A DNA stretch of 64,000 bases from Portunus trituberculatus (taxonomy: Eukaryota > Arthropoda > Malacostraca > Decapoda > Portunidae), in contig NC_059303.1 of the NCBI RefSeq assembly GCF_017591435.1, positions 4,018,860 to 4,082,859 on the forward strand, given 5' to 3'. Below, piece by piece: positions 29,882-40,452 of this stretch. Below the pieces are notes generated by a model that worked only from the letters and a program-made list of their open reading frames with translations, searched no databases and was not told the DNA's origin. The position numbers and the translations under genes were made by a program. Each line of letters opens with the position of its first letter. Within the stretch, counting starts at the first letter, position 1.

Positions 29882-31646
29882 CAAAATGTTTTATAAATTC
29901 ATAAATGGAAAATTAAATAAAAGGGAGGCAACAGAAAAGTAAAAGTTGGGGAAGAAGTATATGAGGATGCTAGAGATATAGCTGAAATATTGAACAACAA
30001 CTTTTGCAAAGTGTTTACAAAGGAGGAGCATTTTACAGGAGAAAGGCCTACGGAAATAAAGCAAATGCATGACATCATGGTTACTAAAGAAGATATAAGG
30101 AAAATTATAAGTAACTTGAATATTAATAAATCAATGGGGCCTGATGGCATATCTGGGAGGTTGCTGAAAGAATGTAAAGATCAATTGTTGAACCCCATAT
30201 TTGATATTGTGGAAACCTCCATACGAACAGGAATAGTCCCGAAAGAGTGGAAAAGAGCTGACATTATAAGAATGCCTATATATAAGAATGGAAGTAGAAT
30301 GGAACCGTTAAATTACAGACCAGTATCGTTGACTAGTATATTGTGCAAGGTATGTGAAGAAGTAATTAAAGCAAAGTGGAGTGAGTATCTAGAAAGTGAA
30401 AACATCCTGAGTGAAAGGCAGTTTGGTTTCAGAATAGGAAGATCGTGCATATCCAATTTATTATGTTTTTATTCAAGAGTGACTAACATACTACAACATA
30501 GAGGTGGATGGGTGGATGCTATTTACCTGGACTTGAGAAAGGCCTTTGATAAAGTGCTACACAAAAGACTGATGTGGAAACTAAAGAAGATTGGAAAAGT
30601 AAGTGATAAACTAGCAAAATGGATGGAAAATTACTTAGTGGAAAGAGAAATGCGAACAGTGGTGAAAGGAAAGAAGTCAGAGTGGAAAAAGGTAACCAGT
30701 GGAGTTCCACAAGGGTCAGTGCTGGGTCCCATCATGTTTTTTATTTATGTTAATGATATGCCAGTAGGAATAGACAGTTACATGAATATGTTCGTGGACG
30801 ATACTAAAATTATGAGGAGAGTTAAGAATGTGGAAGATTGTAACAAGTTACAGGAAGATCTTGATAAAATATATGAGTGGAGTAAAGACTGGCAGATGGA
30901 ATTTAATATAAACAAGAGCCATGTTATGAAAATGGGAAGTAGATACAGACCAAACAGGGATTACAGGCTGGGTGATGAGAAAATTAAAGAGACCAATGAG
31001 GAGAAAGACTTAGGAGTAACGTGCAAAATACTCTGTCACCGGAGAAACACATTAACAAGATATTTGGGAAAACATATAATATGCTTCAAAATATTGGTCT
31101 TCCATTCCACTACCTAGATGAAGGAATGATGAAGAAGATACTATGCACTTTAATAAGACCCCAGTTAGAATATGCAGCTTGTGTCTGGTCACCACACATG
31201 AAGAAAAATGTGAAGAAGGTGGAAAGGGTACAGAGGCTGGCAACAAGGATTGTACCAGGATTCAAGGAGTTAAACTATGAGGAAAGACCGAGGGAGCTGG
31301 GGCTGACCACATTAGAAGAGAGAAGAACAAGGGTGACATGATAACTATGTATAAATTGGTGAACAAGATTGACATATTGGACAGAGAATTGATAAAGGTG
31401 ACCACAAGTAATCATCTCCAAGAACATGGAAAAAAACTAATAAAAGACATCTGTTTAAATGACGTGAGAAAATACAGTTTCCCGCATCGTAGTATTGATA
31501 AGTGGAATAAACTGACAGTGATGTCGTTGACGCGGTGTGTGTCAATCAGATGAAAGAGAGATATGACAGGAGTAGACAAGGAGACAGGACACAGAGAGCT
31601 TAGCTCGAGCCCTGTAATACACAAATAGGTAAATACAAATAGGTAA

Positions 31647-31650
<4 letters not shown>
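29882..31650 (+). mobile_element. 5'-truncated LINE (CR1/jockey-like) with frameshifted reverse transcriptase
   Basis: The RT is read from about 29885 (KMFYKFINGKLNK, then a frameshift near 29935) through 31015 in one long frame: NYRPVSLTSILCKVCEEV, RQFGFRIGRSCISNLL, DAIYLDLRKAFDKVLHKRL, SGVPQGSVLGPIMFFIYVND and MFVDDTKI (catalytic box FVDD). After EEKDLGV it shifts frame and continues at 31021-31341 (IRPQLEYAACVWSPHMKKN) and 31338-31553. The 3' end is a tandem AAATAGGTAAATAC tail merging into (AC)n. The element is within Slob-like intron F-G on the opposite strand to the gene. It has two or three frameshifts, hence inactive. Confidence 0.85.
29990..31117 (+). pseudogene. LINE reverse transcriptase, main open segment (FVDD catalytic box)
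   Basis: 375 codons open from MNNNFCKVFTKEEHF, covering RT fingers, palm and the start of the thumb. Compared with the LINE at 178-1466 it keeps the palm block lost there. The last about 30 residues (after KDLGV) are out-of-frame readthrough. The upstream endonuclease is absent because of 5' truncation. Confidence 0.85.

Positions 31651-31716
<66 letters not shown>
31650..31716. repeat. (AC)n microsatellite
   Basis: About 33 AC units continuing the LINE tail; CAC/CAT-rich DNA follows at 31755-31880. Confidence 0.97.
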
Positions 31717-31719
<3 letters not shown>

Positions 31720-31984
31720 GTGGGAGTTAACTTTGTGGGTATGTAGTGTTGACACCACATCACCACACCACCATCATCATCACCATTGCATCACCATGGT
31801 GGTGCTATCAAACACAATCACCAGATACCATCACATATCACAGCATCACCACACCACCACCATCACCACCACACACCATATCACATCATGCATCCTTCGT
31901 ACCCCAACCAGCCCAGCCCTGGTGAGCACCCGCCAAGCCCTTAATTGCTAGCACAACCACCAACACGAGTATTTGGCATTGTTA

Positions 31985-32486
31985 GTACCTGTGCAGACGG
32001 ACAAAGATTCGTATCTCCAAGTCGCTGGTGATCCCTGTCTTACTCTACGGTTGTGAGACATGGACACTGAACACTGAGCTGAAGAGGCGATTTGATGTCT
32101 TTGGTACTAGATGCCTTCGCATGATCATGGGATACCACTGGTATGACATTGTGTCAAATCAGTGATTACTCCGTAAGAATGATTCGAGGCCGATTACCAG
32201 CATAGTCCGTCAACGCCAACTGCGACTATATGGGCATGTGGCACGCTACCCGGAAGCTGACCCTGCACATCAGGTTGTCTCCGAAAGGGATAACCCAGCA
32301 TGGAGGAGGCCAAGGGGATGTCCACAGAACGCATGGCTGTGGCAAGTCGATGCCTCCTGCTGGGAGCTACTTGGCATGGGAAGGGAGCCTGCATGGAGAC
32401 TTGCGAGGTGTGACCTCCTGGAGTGGCACCATAGGGTAGGCGATGCGCCCCCACGCTGTATGTCCCCCATGATTGATTGATTGATA
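31985..32486 (+). mobile_element. 3' end of a non-LTR retrotransposon RT, copy 2
   Basis: Homologous over almost its full length to 6781-7345 in reverse orientation. It has GCETW-type thumb sequence, then an in-frame stretch ARYPEADPAHQVVSERDNPA, WRRPRGCPQNAWLWQVDASC, LLGMGREPAWR, and ends MSPMID, stop, and a (TGAT)n-type tail (about 32468-32486). It retains about 12 residues (AHQVVSERD region) that copy 1 lacks in part. 5'-truncated and frameshifted near 32165. Confidence 0.8.
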
Positions 32487-33313
32487 TAAGACTTTAAATA
32501 TATGAGAAACATGACTAAAGTGTAATGATATCCAATAACATCAAGTCTAAGTATTCATATTTTCAAGTTTAATATTTTCATAATGTCAAGAACAAAACAA
32601 ATTTTTTTTTATATGACAAGGAATGTTTTTTTTTCTTTTATTTACCTTGAAAGTAGATTTCTTTGTATTCAGAAAACGTAATATATAATTTGGCTGTGAT
32701 CTTTTTACCATTTTGGTGTGTTTGTGGTACCGTTAGTGAGAAATACAGGAGGTTCATTGGATTCACTGGACTTCGCTATGTAAACACTGAATTCGGTAAT
32801 GTTATTATATGGTGATTATTGGTTTAAGTATTTGTTGTGTCTAAAACTGTAGTGTATTCCAGCCTTAGTGTCTTCTTTCCTCTCGCAATATTTAAAATGA
32901 ATTTCGTACGTAAATATTGGGCCACAGAGCCACATCACTGGTGCCATCCTGCCAGGTCAGTGCATCAATGTTTATCTACACTTCCTTGTGTTTTCAGATC
33001 CAAAGAGTGAAGCAAAATAAGAATTAACTTACATAAAAGATATATAACTCCAAAATGTCTTTAAATAGGGCAATGGTTATATCCTCGTTCGAACACCTAC
33101 AACATTAACAGCTGCGCGGACCCAGACCAGCACACCAACACCACCCTCCTATCTCACTGTATCAACTCGTCTACATTTCCTTCTATTTTCGTTGTTACCC
33201 TAGAACTTCCACCCGTTCTTTACCTGAAATGCATAAACATTAGCAGAAGGACAAAGAAAAGTGGAATGGAACTGTGTCAGGAAGAGTATTATTATTATTA
33301 TTAGTAGTAGTAG

Positions 33314-33315
<2 letters not shown>
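32487..33315 (-). other. Part of intron F-G with no recognised element
   Basis: AT-rich; a short TTA/GTA trinucleotide run (about 33285-33315) leads into (GT)n. Confidence 0.6.

Positions 33316-33393
<78 letters not shown>
33316..33393. repeat. (GT)n microsatellite (SINE tail)
   Basis: About 39 GT units; read on the minus strand it is the (AC)n tail of the SINE at 33394-33676. Confidence 0.97.
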
Positions 33394-33396
<3 letters not shown>

Positions 33397-33674
33397 TCAC
33401 TTCGGTCGCCTGCTGGTCACCCAGCCAGTCTTCCCCATTACGGAGCGAGCTTAAAGCTCATAGACCGATCTTCGGGTAGGACTGAGACCACATCACACAA
33501 AACACACAACAGGAAAGCGAGGCCACAGCCCCTCGAGTCACATCCCGTACCTATTTACTGCTAGGTGAACAGGGGCCACACATTAAGAAGCTTGCCCATT
33601 TGCCTCGCCGCTTCCCGGGACTCGAACCCGGCCCTCTCGATTGTGAGTCGAGCATGTTAACCACTACGCTACGC

Positions 33675-33676
<2 letters not shown>
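33394..33676 (-). mobile_element. Full-length (AC)n-tailed SINE with tRNA-Val-like head
   Basis: On the minus strand: CCGCGTAGCGTAGTGGTTAA (A box), an anticodon arm CTCGA-CTCACAA-TCGAG (anticodon position CAC, Val), then GGTTCGAGTCC (B box) and a body of about 200 bases ending GAATT-(AC)n. It is immediately preceded by (AC)n (33676-33705 on the plus strand as GT). The tRNA-like head is embedded in the SINE, so it is not a functional tRNA gene. Confidence 0.88.
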
Positions 33677-33705
<29 letters not shown>

Positions 33706-33708
<3 letters not shown>

Positions 33709-33748
33709 GAGGGCCCAGCAGAACTCATAATGACCGATCTTTGCGGTG

Positions 33749-33750
<2 letters not shown>
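33706..33750 (-). mobile_element. Short body fragment of the same SINE family
   Basis: ACGGAGGGCCCAGCAGAACT and GACCGATCTT align with the 3' body of the neighbouring SINE (ACGGAGCGAGCT...GACCGATCTT). It sits between (GT)n at 33676-33705 and the (ACT)n repeat. Confidence 0.65.
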
Positions 33751-33812
<62 letters not shown>

Positions 33813-33880
33813 GCTGCTGCTGCAACGATTACTACTATTGCTACTACTACTACTACTACTACTACTACCACTACTACTGC
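33751..33880. repeat. (ACT)n trinucleotide repeat
   Basis: Two blocks of ACT units (about 33751-33812 and 33839-33880) joined by CTG/ATT-rich sequence. Confidence 0.93.
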
Positions 33881-33911
33881 TACTGATAATAATGATGATG
33901 TGATCTTTGTT

Positions 33912-34202
33912 TAATTCACTGTTTGATCTGCTGCAGTCTCTGACGAGACAGCCAGACGTTACCCTACGGAACGAGCTCAGAGCTCATTGTTTCTGATCTT
34001 CGGATAGGCCTGAGACCAGGCACACCACACACCGGGACAACAAGGTCACAACTCCTCGATTTACATCCCGTACCTACTCACTACTAGGTGAACAGGGGCT
34101 ACACGTGAAAGGAGACACACCCAAATATCTCCACCCGGCCGGGGAATCGAATCCCGGTCATCTGGCTTGTGAAGCCAGCGCTTTAACCACTGAGCTACCG
34201 GG

Positions 34203-34204
<2 letters not shown>
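33912..34204 (-). mobile_element. (AC)n-family SINE with a different tRNA-like head
   Basis: On the minus strand: GGCCCGGTAGCTCAGTGGTT (A box), arm CTGGC-TTCACAA-GCCAG (CAC), GGATTCGATTCC (B box). The following body (AGGGGCTACACG... reversed, AGTAGGTACGGGATGTAAAT, CTGAGACCAGG) is clearly related to the SINE at 33394-33676, but the head is diverged or replaced. The tail end GAATTAAAC lacks (AC)n. The 5' side abuts (AC)n (GT at 34205-34264). Confidence 0.8.
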
Positions 34205-34265
<61 letters not shown>

Positions 34266-34281
34266 GTAGTTAAATACTGTC

Positions 34282-34349
<68 letters not shown>
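34205..34349. repeat. (GT)n and (GA)n microsatellites
   Basis: GT at 34205-34264 and GA at 34285-34349, separated by 20 bases. Confidence 0.96.
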
Positions 34350-34352
<3 letters not shown>

Positions 34353-34765
34353 ATTGAATGGGATTACATACAGGTAATGGGAAAAAGGTATGAGAAAGGT
34401 AGAAACAAGAAGGGAGTGGGATGGAAAGACGGACATAAAATGGGGTTGATAAGGGCGGTGAAGCTTAATTAGGTCACGAGTTCTGGCCAATGATAGCTGG
34501 GTTCAGTCACGGGTGCGACATGTAGAGCCAATCATCTCCGCGTGTTTACATCACGTGACGGAGCCCGGGAAGTTCAAGAGGTGCTTGGGTGCTCGATAAC
34601 GACTTACCAAATGAACCAAAATGGAATATCGCAGATTTTTTTATTATTATTATTTTTTTTTTTATAAAATGCGCGATAACGCTTATACGTGATAACGGAG
34701 AATAGGTGAAAAGTAGGTACAAAACTGGGTACAATAGTTATAAAAATTTACAAATGCACAACATT

Positions 34766-34770
<5 letters not shown>

Positions 34771-34849
<79 letters not shown>
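34771..34849. repeat. (AT)n microsatellite
   Basis: About 39 AT units, about 80 bases inside intron F-G from the exon F donor. Confidence 0.97.
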
Positions 34850-34854
<5 letters not shown>

Positions 34855-34926
34855 CATTAATGAACATCCCATAACAAACTCATTTAATCTATGCATAATT
34901 CCACAAAAATATACACTTATCCTTAC

Positions 34927-35018
34927 TTGGGGATAGGTGGAGATGTCCTCAAGGTGCTTGGCGGTAGGGTGGGCAGACGACAGCTCGTATCCAGCACACA
35001 TCTCAAACAGGACGTGGC
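34927..35018 (-). CDS. Slob-like exon F: kinase-like C-lobe, APE-position region
   Basis: Acceptor CACCATCGCCAG, donor CAA|GTAAGG. With the G from exon E it reads GHVLFEMCAGYELSSAHPTA then KHLEDISTYPQ. The CFGHVLFEM segment occupies the position of the DVWSFG/GVLLWEM helix F in kinases. Enters in phase 1, leaves in phase 0. A 91-base (CT)n on the coding strand lies 30 bases upstream of the acceptor. Confidence 0.88.
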
Positions 35019-35043
35019 CTGGCGATGGTGAGATGGTCAGGAA

Positions 35044-35048
<5 letters not shown>

Positions 35049-35139
<91 letters not shown>
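35049..35139. repeat. (AG)n microsatellite ((CT)n on the coding strand) next to the exon F acceptor
   Basis: About 45 AG units. On the sense strand of the gene it is a long pyrimidine tract upstream of a 3' splice site. Confidence 0.96.
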
Positions 35140-35141
<2 letters not shown>

Positions 35142-35782
35142 AAGGAATATGTACTATCAGTGAAATATACTGAAAAATGACAGCACCTAGAACCAAGAAA
35201 TTACATCACTGAGCATAAAAACATGAAAACATTAGCAAATAAAGGAAGCTGCACAGGATTACCTATTTCCACCTATCACTCCTGTCCATCAATTTGTCTT
35301 GACTTCTTTTAAATCTCCTTGATCTTATTAATGGTTTATACACGTAACTTACGGGACCAGATGTTTTTAAACAGTAAGATATATGTGCTGTACAAAACTG
35401 CTGTAATAATGGAGCATCATTTTTCATTTGTCCAAGAAAGATTATAAAAAAAAATACGGCTACATACGCACCACCCAATATTTTTAAGAGGAAGGTTTCA
35501 AAACACTTATCCACCAACTTCGTATAACCCATTTGGCACCTCAGTGGGCCCTTTTCTTTTAAATATTTTTTTATTGCCCTAAGCGTGTGTCCCTCTTGCA
35601 TTAATTAAAAGGAAAAACCTCTCCTCTCCGTCCACTTCCCACTAATAACACATCCTAAGTCAATGTGTTGCAGGAAATAGGACTAGAGATAATCAATAGC
35701 ACTACTAAATCAATGACAGCAATACACAGTCCCTAATGTGACCAAGAGAAGGCCTGAGCAAGGAATGTGTCGACCCACTCAC

Positions 35783-35889
35783 CGAAACACACTGAGTCTA
35801 TGGCGTCTCTGTTGTCCTTGAGGCGACGCTTGATGATTGGGTAGATCCTGGAGGTGAGGCCCAGCAGTGTGTTCTCCACCCCGGACAGT
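35783..35889 (-). CDS. Slob-like exon E: degenerate DFG/activation-loop region
   Basis: Acceptor CTTCCTGCAG, donor TTTCG|GTGAGT. It reads LSGVENTLLGLTSRIYPIIK then RRLKDNRDAIDSVCF. LSGVEN occupies the place of the Mg-binding DFG; the Asp is missing, as in other pseudokinases of this family. The basic stretch IIKRRLKDNR replaces the usual activation segment. Phases: completes AG-A of exon D, leaves one G for exon F. Confidence 0.9.
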
Positions 35890-36046
35890 CTGCAGGAAGG
35901 TGCACGGTAATAATGGTACGAGGATGATGACGAATAAAACTGCAGTTGCTCCCTGACTTACAAATGAGTTTGGTTTCATACAGTCATTTGTAACTTATTA
36001 CTTTTTATTTCAGCAAAAAAGAAAAGAAAAGAAAAAAAAAAACAGT

Positions 36047-36366
36047 TCAAAGTAAATAGATCGCACAAGGGCTACAATGTTGGGGCTTGATGATGATTAT
36101 TAGAACTACTGGAATTGAATGAAAACTGAGTAAATATATGTAAGTTACAAGCTGCAAGTGCGTATGAGTCAGCTGCTCATTGTATTGCACCACTACGGAA
36201 ATGTCGATTTTGTTCCCTTCTTTTGTATGTGTGAAACAGTACGGCAATAACTTTTTTTTGGTGTTAATACTAATGTCTTGAAGTAAAGCGTAATGTTAAT
36301 CTGTCATTGTTAATAATCATTGCATAGTAAACCAATTTTGGAAGGCAAATTTTGTGTAATCTCCCT

Positions 36367-36420
<54 letters not shown>
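36047..36420 (-). other. Intron D-E with donor-fused GA repeat
   Basis: The intron (35890-36420) starts GTGAGAGAGAG and continues as about 25 GA units (plus-strand CT at 36370-36418). The remaining part is AT-rich with no element recognised. Confidence 0.7.
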
Positions 36421-36421
<1 letters not shown>

Positions 36422-36602
36422 TTGCCACACCGTTTTGCAGTACCAAGTTCCCAGAGTGCAGATGGCCGCAGTGGGGAAAGCCTCGGTCTTGCAGGAAGAG
36501 CAGGGCCTCCAACACCTGCCGCCCCAGCCGCTGGACCTGGCCCACTGGCAGCCCCGATGAGCGCTGCTGGTACTTCTCCACCCAGTCATCTTGCCAGTGA
36601 CT
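36421..36602 (-). CDS. Slob-like exon D: kinase-like core with degenerate catalytic loop
   Basis: Acceptor GTGCTTCACAG, donor GCAAG|GTGAGAG. It reads SHWQDDWVEKYQQRSSGLPV, GQVQRLGRQVLEALLFLQDR, GFPHCGHLHSGNLVLQNGVA, 60 residues plus a split Arg codon. The helix QVLEALLFLQDRGFPHCG corresponds to helix E. GHLHSGN replaces HRDLKPxN: the catalytic Asp becomes His, while the Asn is kept. GC-rich and well defined; two other frames are also open but do not match the family. Confidence 0.9.
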
Positions 36603-36955
36603 CTGTGAAGCACCATCGTTCAGCTTCTACCGTGACAAAAAATGCATTACTTACATAACTCTATACGCGGGTAAAGCTCCAGGCACCGTCATGGAGTTTC
36701 TCAGGGACAGTTAATTGTTCTGCTTCTACTTCTACTTCTTAATTCTTGGATGAAACTTGGAGTTAAGGGAGTGTTATTTTGTTCATAGTACATTACAACA
36801 AATCAACATTGCAAATAAAACTATATTACATGTTTCGATAGGTACCTATGTAATAATTGACTTATGTTTACACTCTTTATACATATCAGACCAAGAAGTA
36901 CATCAATGTGCTATCTATGTACTACTACTAATACTCTTGATCTATCTCAAAGAAC

Positions 36956-36960
<5 letters not shown>

Positions 36961-37011
<51 letters not shown>
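36961..37011. repeat. (CT)n microsatellite abutting the exon C donor
   Basis: On the gene's sense strand this is GTGAGAGAG..., (GA)n starting within the splice donor. Confidence 0.95.
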
Positions 37012-37014
<3 letters not shown>

Positions 37015-37017
<3 letters not shown>

Positions 37018-37140
37018 ATAAATGAGGTCCTTGAGCGTGCCCTTGTTGTTGTGGGGGATGATGGTGACGATGTACGTGTGGGAAGAGATGTTGGCAAAGT
37101 CCACGTCCAACACTGGGTAGATGCACGGGTGGTGCAGAGC
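37015..37140 (-). CDS. Slob-like exon C: kinase-like N-lobe
   Basis: Acceptor GCCCCTCCCCCAG, donor TATCGG|GTGAGA. Exactly 42 codons, phase 0 both ends: ALHHPCIYPVLDVDFANISS then HTYIVTIIPHNNKGTLKDLI, YR. HHPCIYPV is the HPNIV-like strand beta4 region and GTLKDLIYR the hinge/helix D region of kinases; PXK has the same arrangement. No VAIK Lys was located with certainty in the flanking exons. Confidence 0.88.
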
Positions 37141-37235
37141 CTGGGGGAGGGGCACAATCACTGCTGCTGCATCTCCTTCACCTCGACCTTACAGACTTAA
37201 TCAAGGATAATCCATAATTTTTCCAAGTAATTAAG

Positions 37236-37239
<4 letters not shown>

Positions 37240-37302
<63 letters not shown>
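37240..37302. repeat. (AC)n microsatellite
   Basis: About 31 AC units in intron B-C; a GAA-rich run follows at about 37447-37490. Confidence 0.97.
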
Positions 37303-37307
<5 letters not shown>

Positions 37308-37535
37308 GATGAAGACTAAAGATTTGGTGTAGATTTCTTGAAGGACATTAATATTTGAGTCTCAAGGATTTTTCATGATACTAAAACAATAGTCAAGATC
37401 AAATAAGAGAATAATAATGATCTTTTAAAATACATTCACTTCATCCAAGAAGAAAAAGAAGAAGAAGAAGAAGAGGGAGAAGAAGTAGAATGTGTAGAAG
37501 AAAGCAATATGGATTGGACTATTAATATTATGTGT

Positions 37536-38061
37536 GGCCGCGCGGCTGTATTTCCTTATTGTTTTCGGCTCTAACCCGCCTCCAATCATAGGGACCTGGT
37601 GGGAAAGCGGGGTTTTCGGGTGCTGAAAGCTAAAATATGACCACCTCTTAAAACCAAAAATAAGTAGGGAGCTACTGCTTTTGTTGTTATGACTTTGATA
37701 GCCGCCGACATCTGAGTAGCGTAGTCAACTATACCTACGGAAAAAAATTTCTTAATATTTACCCACTAATCTAATTTAACATATACCTAAGTTAATACAG
37801 TATAACTTATTACTTAACCTAATATTGGCACTGCTGTAGTAGTGAGGTAAACTAAATATTTCGGAAGATTTTTCGTAGAGACGTAAGTTGACAAAGCTGC
37901 TCATATGACGCTCATCATAACAGCAGTAGGATTTTTGGTGTTAAGAAGTGATAATTTGCCATGCTTCAGCTTTCCCCATCCGAAAACCACGCTTTCCCAC
38001 TAGGTTCCCAATATTGTAAGGAGTGACACCGAGAAACAATGGGAAACAGAGCCAAGAGGCC
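37536..38061. mobile_element. Foldback-type element with about 150-bp imperfect inverted arms
   Basis: Left arm about 37536-37690 and right arm about 37915-38061 are inverted relatives. For example, GGTGGGAAAGCGGGGTTTTC at left pairs with its near complement (AGTGGGAAAGCGTGGTTTTC read on the other strand) at right. Outermost bases are GGCC...GGCT at both ends. No transposase and no clear target duplication. It lies in Slob-like intron B-C. Confidence 0.7.
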
Positions 38062-38464
38062 AGTCTTGATATTTACCTTATTAACAAAACAATATGATCT
38101 TGAAAATATGCTAAACAACTTATGTTTTTTTTTCTAGGACAGGGAAAGATGAGAGCAGAAATACTGAGAACGAAGAGAAGACTTGTATATATACACACAC
38201 ACACACACACACTTAACAGAAGTCACAAAAAAAAAAAAGAAATGTTTGAATGATGTAAGACAAACACAGCTGCTATCCATGAAAGCAGAGATATTCTGGA
38301 ATTAAGTAAAAAAAAAAAAAAAAAAAAAAAAATTGCAACAAGGAATATACATCAGAAAATAAAAAGAACACACAAATGAAATGAACAAAGAAGAAAAGAC
38401 AAAAAGAAGACAACTATGCGAGTACGTTTAGGTGAGACCGTGCTCGTTTCTGGTAATCCCGTAC
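38062..38464 (-). other. Intron B-C, donor-proximal part
   Basis: AT-rich with A-runs (38227-38240, 38308-38332) and a short (AC)n (38192-38212); nothing else seen. Confidence 0.6.
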
Positions 38465-38607
38465 CTGGAAGAGCTCGATGAGTGCCTCGCGCGTGCCGTG
38501 GGTCATGGGGATGGGGCAGTGCTCGTCGTAAGGCTGCAGGGTCATCAGGTGCTCGGTCTTCACGGAGGCGTCACGAATGATAAACCAGTTCTTGTCAATA
38601 CGAGAAC
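38465..38607 (-). CDS. Slob-like exon B: start of the kinase-like domain
   Basis: Acceptor TATTTTTGCCCAG, donor TTCCAG|GTACGG. Following the G of exon A, it reads GSRIDKNWFIIRDASVKTEH, LMTLQPYDEHCPIPMTHGTR, EALIELFQ. GTRxxKKWF-type entry and LMTLxP are family hallmarks as I know them from Slob/PXK. 143 nt, phase 1 to phase 0. Confidence 0.88.
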
Positions 38608-38808
38608 CTGGGCAAAAATAGAAAGGAAAATGAAAGTGGATAAATAAAACACACTGTGGAGTGAATACGAAGATTACAAAGCGATTACTCGTAGATTTAG
38701 AATATAACATAGATAATGTTTTTTCGAGTTAATCGTTACTGTATTAAAAAAGAAAAGTATTAGGGAGTGAATAAGGAAAGGTCATTAAAAAGAATGCATT
38801 GTACGTAG

Positions 38809-38871
<63 letters not shown>

Positions 38872-39033
38872 GTAAAAGAAAAGAAACATTTAGGAGTGAA
38901 TACGAATATTACGGAATTATTAGATTTAGAATATAATGTAATAAGGATTTTTTTGTTGATCGTTACTCTATTAATATTTTGTCCTGTCCGTTGAGAGGGA
39001 AAGAAAAGTGGTGGAGTTTGTTCTTGTACATTT

Positions 39034-39064
<31 letters not shown>

Positions 39065-40452
39065 CACTGGTTTTTTTTTTTTTTTTGTTATTCTTGTAGT
39101 TTCCTCTTTCCTTAATCTTTATGTCCTTCTTTACAATCACTCCTTTATTTTCTTCCTCCTTTCCTGATCTTTCCTTCTTTCTATTATTTCTTTTTCTTTC
39201 CTTTCCTTCCATACTTTCGCCTGACCTAAATTTCCTTATTGATATCTTCCATTTGTTTCATTTATTTTCCCTCTTCTCTTGTTTTCATTCACTTTCCTAT
39301 CCCGTATATCTTTCTTTCTCTTTTCCTTCTCCCTTTCTTTTGTATTACCTTGTTTTTGCCCCTCGATTCTTCCTCAACTTCTTCCCATTACCTTTTCCCA
39401 ACCTTTCAATTTTTTTCCTTGTCTCTTCTCTTCTGTCTCTCTTCCTCTATCTTCCCTTCCTCTCGTGCAAGTTATCACCCCTTATCTCATTTCTTATTCC
39501 CTCCTTCTCTCTCTCTCTCTCTTATGACTTTTAACCTAATCTTTTCTCATTCTAATTATAATCTGCGACAATTTTTCAAACAGGTAATTTATCACCTCAC
39601 CTCATAAATCATCATCACAAAGGAACGCATAGAAACAACAAACAGCAGTAGATCTTCCAGGCTTCATGAGTTAGTTTGACACCGGTTTGATTTTCTATTC
39701 ATAAGTTAAGCACAAGAGATGCAAGACAGTGAAGGCGAGTGAGCATCTATGTAATCTATTAAACGCATTGTTACTGTTATTCTAAATATGAATATGTAAT
39801 GCTATGTTATTTACGTTCCACTTCTATCGTGACTACTGGATATTAGCAAGAATTTCACGTCCTCAACATCCACAAAACGACTAATTACTTCTGTGGTCTT
39901 TGGAAATACAGGTGTTTCGTATATGAAACGTTGAATATACCTGTCCTAACTCTCAGATGCTGATAAGGAGTCTTCGTTCTCGAACAAACAAACTCCACAC
40001 AGACAGAGACAGAACTGAATCAGACAAAATTGTAAAATATATGAAAGAAAAGTTTTGGAGCAGAGTTGGGAAAAAGAGAATAGTTGAAGGATATTGACTA
40101 GTGAGTGACAGAAAATAGAAGTGAATAATCTAAGGCAGCTTTCACACGAAAGACTTTTGCCGGCCCGGCACATGCCGCACTGTGTAGCATTACAATGACT
40201 CTTATGGGTATATTCACTTGAGGCCGTAACGGCAGACTTGCCGTTACGGCAGCCGCAGAAAGGTTTCGGTGAACACGTATTGCTATGAGCGCTTTCACAC
40301 ATCCGGTGTTTCCCCGCGTGCGTCAACGGGTATTTGATTTTTTGCACTCACCTCAATCACACCAATTTTTCACCAAGAGTCGGCAATTTTATATCATCTT
40401 CAAAAGCAAATCTTTTCCGAAAACTAAATTTCTTCAGGCACGGAAAAGACTT
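38608..40452 (-). other. Intron A-B, 3' part: simple repeats, CT-rich tract and a solo transposon end
   Basis: (AAT)n at 38809-38871; a CT/T-rich tract at 39035-39535 whose long reading frames are compositional artefacts. At about 40135-40330 a sequence with CTTTCACACG and a CCGTAACGGC-type inverted repeat (CCGTAACGGCAGAC / TGCCGTTACGG) looks like one end of a DNA transposon, but its partner was not found. Confidence 0.5.

Noticed and set aside
33600..33676. Functional tRNA-Val gene (minus)
   Set aside because: The A and B boxes are present, but the sequence continues into a SINE body shared with other copies, lacks a proper 3' acceptor stem end, and is flanked by (AC)n.
39121..39607. Phe/Ser/Leu-rich frames suggesting membrane proteins
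   Set aside because: They come from a T/C-rich low-complexity tract; similar products appear in all such tracts (48000, 56400-57350, 58600, 60900).
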